A DNA stretch of 64,000 nt, from NCBI RefSeq assembly GCF_000189635.1, contig NW_002476358.1, forward strand, positions 200,616 to 264,615, given 5' to 3'. Below, one piece after another: positions 61,036 through 64,000 of the stretch. The notes under the pieces are model-generated. The model searched no databases. It worked only from the letters and a program-made list of their open reading frames with translations, and was not told the origin of the DNA. Made by a program: the position numbers and the translations under genes. Positions within the stretch are counted from its first letter, which is position 1. Every line of letters begins with the position of its first letter. Source of the stretch: Tetrahymena thermophila SB210 (Eukaryota > Ciliophora > Oligohymenophorea > Hymenostomatida > Tetrahymenidae).

Positions 61036-64000
61036 ATGAACAAATAGTAATTTCAATAAAATAAATTATTTATTATAATAAATAGAAATACCAAAGATCT
61101 CCTGATAGGTTTGCCAAGAGTTATGCTCATCTTTCATATCACAATACAAGTTCTTATTCAATAAAAGAAAATTTAAGCTGCACTTCTCTTCCTTAAATCA
61201 ATACAAATCAAAATTCTCGCAAAGTTAGTGGCAAAGAAGATAATGAAAATGTTAAGGTTGCTGTCAGAGTACGCCCTCCAATTGCAAGAGAAAAAAAGGA
61301 AAATTTTCCTTTTATATCAACAGTATGATATCCATTATAATTATATATGATTGAGCTAGCATTATTAGATGATTTATATCAATAAAAAATAATTAGCATA
61401 TCATTTTTAATAATGTAAAGATTTAAAAAATATTGTATATATATACTAGGTTGATGTTTCTCCTGATAACAAGTCAATAGTTATTTGTGATTTTCTTTAA
61501 GCTGAGAAATTACCTCCTGAGGAGATTTAAGAATTTATATAAAACCCAAAAAACTACCCAAAATATTCATTTACATTTGATCATGTTTATGATCAAGATA
61601 GTACGTAAGAAGAAGTATATGAGTTAACGGCAAAATAATCAGTTCTAAGTGTTTTAGAAGTAATTAATTATATTTAGCAACATAATCAAATAAATTGCAC
61701 TTATTAAAATATTTATTAACGCATTTAAAAAAATTTTATGAATATATATAGGGATTTAACTCTACAATATTTGCATATGGTTAAACAGGTACAGGAAAAA
61801 CATTTACTATGGAAGGATTTTACATGCATCATACAGATCCTAATATTGGTATAATTCCAAGATCTATGAATGAAATTTTTGAGTTCATTGAAAATTGCCA
61901 AGATAGCGATGTAATTAAAATAAATAAATAATGAATAGATAAATTATTTACTGATCTTTAATCTTTTAAAAATACAAAAAATTTTGTAATTCTTAAACCA
62001 ATAAATATAAAGTTTCTAATTAATTCTTAGTTTTTTATTTCACAAGAAATGCAAATTTTTCATTTAATGAAATTAATTCGTATCTATCGTATTATTCAAG
62101 AGATTTTATTATCTTAAATGGAGAACAAACAAATTTAATTTTCAATTTTTAATAGATCAATTTTATGGTGAGGTGTTCTTATTTACAAATTTACAATGAG
62201 GTTATTTCGGATTTACTCAAAACTGACAAAACTCATTTAACCATAAGAGAAGACAAGAAAAAAGGAATATATGTTGAAGACTTATCTGAATGGGCTGTCA
62301 GAAATCCATAAGAAGTTTTTCAACTGATAAAAAAAGGTATATTTTTAGAAAATGAAAGCTTCGATTGAGTTTTAAATCATAAAAATTTCAGGTAATTAGT
62401 CAAGAGCTACTGCAGCCACAAAAATGAATGATATGTCTTCAAGAAGTCATGCTGTTTTTATAGTAATAGTAGAGCAAGTTTTTATGGATCCAGACAACGA
62501 CTTTTAACCAACAGCTGCTAAGACTGGTAAATTAAATTTAGTAGATCTTGCTGGATCTGAGAGAGTGTCAATTACGGGAGCAACTGGATAAAGGTTAGAG
62601 GAATGTAAAAAAATTAACTAAAGTTTATCTGCACTAGGAAATGTTATTTCAGCATTGACAGATAAAAAAGGTCCTCGTCCCCATATTCCATATAGAGACT
62701 CAAAAGTATTTAAATCTTATAAATAAAATAAATTTTCATATTATTATTTATATATAAGATTACTAGAATCTTAGAAGATTCTCTTGGAGGTAATTGCAAA
62801 ACAACTATGCTTGCCATGATCTCTCCTAGCACAGATGCTTTTAATCATTCAGTATTTTTTTAATATTTAAAATGCTTTAAAATATCAACCTTATGAAAAT
62901 TTATTTAGTTATCAACATTGAAGTTTGCTAATAGAGCTAAAAATATAAAAAATTGTCCTGTAGTTAATTAAGCTGATGATGACACAAAAGCATTGCTTTT
63001 ATAATATGAATCGGAGCTCAAAAAGCTAAAAGCACAGCTAGAAAATAAGAGAAAATCAATTTTTGATAAAAATTAAATACTTACTCTTTAAGTGCAGGTA
63101 AATCAAGCAGAACAAGATAAAGAAGATGCATTGGCAGCATATGAGCAAAAGATTGAAGAATTATAAAAAGAAAAGGAAGAAAAAAAAATGTTGGAAGTAA
63201 AACAAATTAAAATCATGTTTTGGTTCACAAATTAATAAAATAAATTAGGAAAAAATAAAATCAATACAAAGCCAAGTTCTTGTAGGTGGACAAAAAATAG
63301 AATAGGATAAAAAGTATATTGAAAAATTAGAAGAAAAATAAAAAAGAATAAGGTCTGAGTATGAAAAAAAAATTTAGATTTTAGAAAATGAAAGAAGAAT
63401 ATAGGCTGAAGAAAAAATTGAAGCTGAGCAGTATAAAAATTTATTGTTAAAGCAAAGAGATGTGATGGTTGGTCTATCTCAAAGATTAGTAGAAAGAGAT
63501 AAAAGGATTATAGAGTTAGAGGAAGATATTGAAGTTCTTGAGGATTGTGAACAAAAAGCTTAGAATAAAGTATTTTATTTAGAATCGATCCTTAAAGCCA
63601 ACAACATAAAAATTCCTGATTATTCTTAAATTCCTAGCAACATAACTGATTAAGTTGATTTGGGTAAGACTTATTAATAAATCTAAACCACATTTTTAAA
63701 AATTTAATTAATTTAGGTAACCAAGTTACTTTCAATATCACTGAAAATAACTTACAAACTCTTGTAGATGACAAATCTATTCAAAACAAGAGTTATCGCT
63801 AAGTCTAAATTCTTAGACAAAAGATAGAAGAGTTCTTAAGTAAGAAAAAGAAAATAAATGATTAAGAACTTAAAGAATTGTAGGATATTTAAACAATTAG
63901 AGGCCAATATGAAGAGAAGTTTTAGAAATTAGACTAGAAATTCCATAAAAAAATTGAATTTTTAGAAAAATAAAATAATGAATAGTAATAGAGCTTAGAA
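61036..64000 (+). CDS. Kinesin heavy-chain-like protein with N-terminal motor (partial, runs off the window)
   Basis: Exons: 61036-61046, 61097-61322, 61450-61659, 61752-61910, 62156-62336, 62392-62705, 62759-62851, 62909-63196, 63249-63663, 63717-beyond 64000. The start [20 protein letters not shown] needs an 11-nt first exon; the open frame further 3' lacks any ATG. Motor motifs: [13 protein letters not shown]-loop GQTGTGKT (159-166), switch I NDMSSRSH, switch [10 protein letters not shown], then [15 protein letters not shown] and [16 protein letters not shown] (ITR where most kinesins have LTR). The neck [14 protein letters not shown] leads straight into a long coiled coil (QLENKRKSI ... 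[17 protein letters not shown]). Kinesins walk on microtubules by ATP hydrolysis; the N-terminal motor suggests plus-end movement. I cannot assign the subfamily, and the C-terminus is missing. Confidence 0.93.

Overview
The window reads as macronuclear DNA of a ciliate of the Tetrahymena type. The sequence is very AT-rich. Long, clearly conserved protein frames are full of TAA and TAG, which must encode glutamine, and essentially every gene ends in TGA (ciliate nuclear code). Genes carry many short AT-rich GT...AG introns, mostly about 50-150 nt. Any reading with the standard code breaks these genes into meaningless pieces, so all calls here use TGA as the only stop. Exon boundaries were placed by hand so that phase is kept across every splice; totals divide by three wherever a full model is given.

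Layout. 1.1-2.4 kb (+): class I glutamine amidotransferase-like protein. 3.2-5.2 kb (-): polytopic membrane protein with a poly-Gln N-terminus. 5.7-7.7 kb (+): coiled-coil plus degenerate sirtuin protein. 8.0-8.3 kb (+): small one-helix membrane protein. 9.0-12.1 kb (-): SAS-6 centriole cartwheel protein, nine exons. 13.8-15.7 kb (-): two tandem paralogous small secreted cysteine-rich proteins. 17.1-19.7 kb (-): kelch-repeat protein with a lipidation-type N-terminus. 20.5-24.6 kb (+): ISWI chromatin remodeller, twelve exons. 25.5-27.5 kb (-): leucine-rich-repeat protein with about one intron per repeat. 28.4-29.4 kb (+): unknown 341-aa protein. 30.6-36.6 kb (+): 1957-aa Asn/Gln-rich protein. 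37.4-39.8 kb (-): polytopic membrane protein with an anomalous 16-nt gap in its frame. 40.7-42.8 kb (+): BRAP2-like protein with a degenerate RING. 44.3-46.1 kb (+): helical protein with C-rich codon use and a Gln-rich tail. 48.4-48.7 kb (+): small unknown gene. 49.9-51.3 kb (-): unknown 432-aa protein. 51.8-52.9 kb (-): enkurin. 53.6-59.8 kb (-): two-pore cation channel with a very long cytoplasmic tail. 61.0-64.0 kb (+, runs off the end): N-terminal-motor kinesin.

There is no operon logic: genes lie on both strands, separated by AT-rich spacers of about 0.2-2.4 kb. Several products belong to the cilium or basal body (SAS-6, enkurin, probably the kinesin), which fits a ciliated cell but does not show a cluster. 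I found no rRNA, tRNA, CRISPR array, transposon, telomeric repeat or integrated virus. The best candidates for something unusual are the tandem secreted Cys-rich pair, the sirtuin with lost NAD-site motifs fused to a coiled coil, the BRAP2 homologue that has lost its central RING ligands, the exon-per-repeat LRR gene, and the 16-nt frame anomaly at 39.4 kb.
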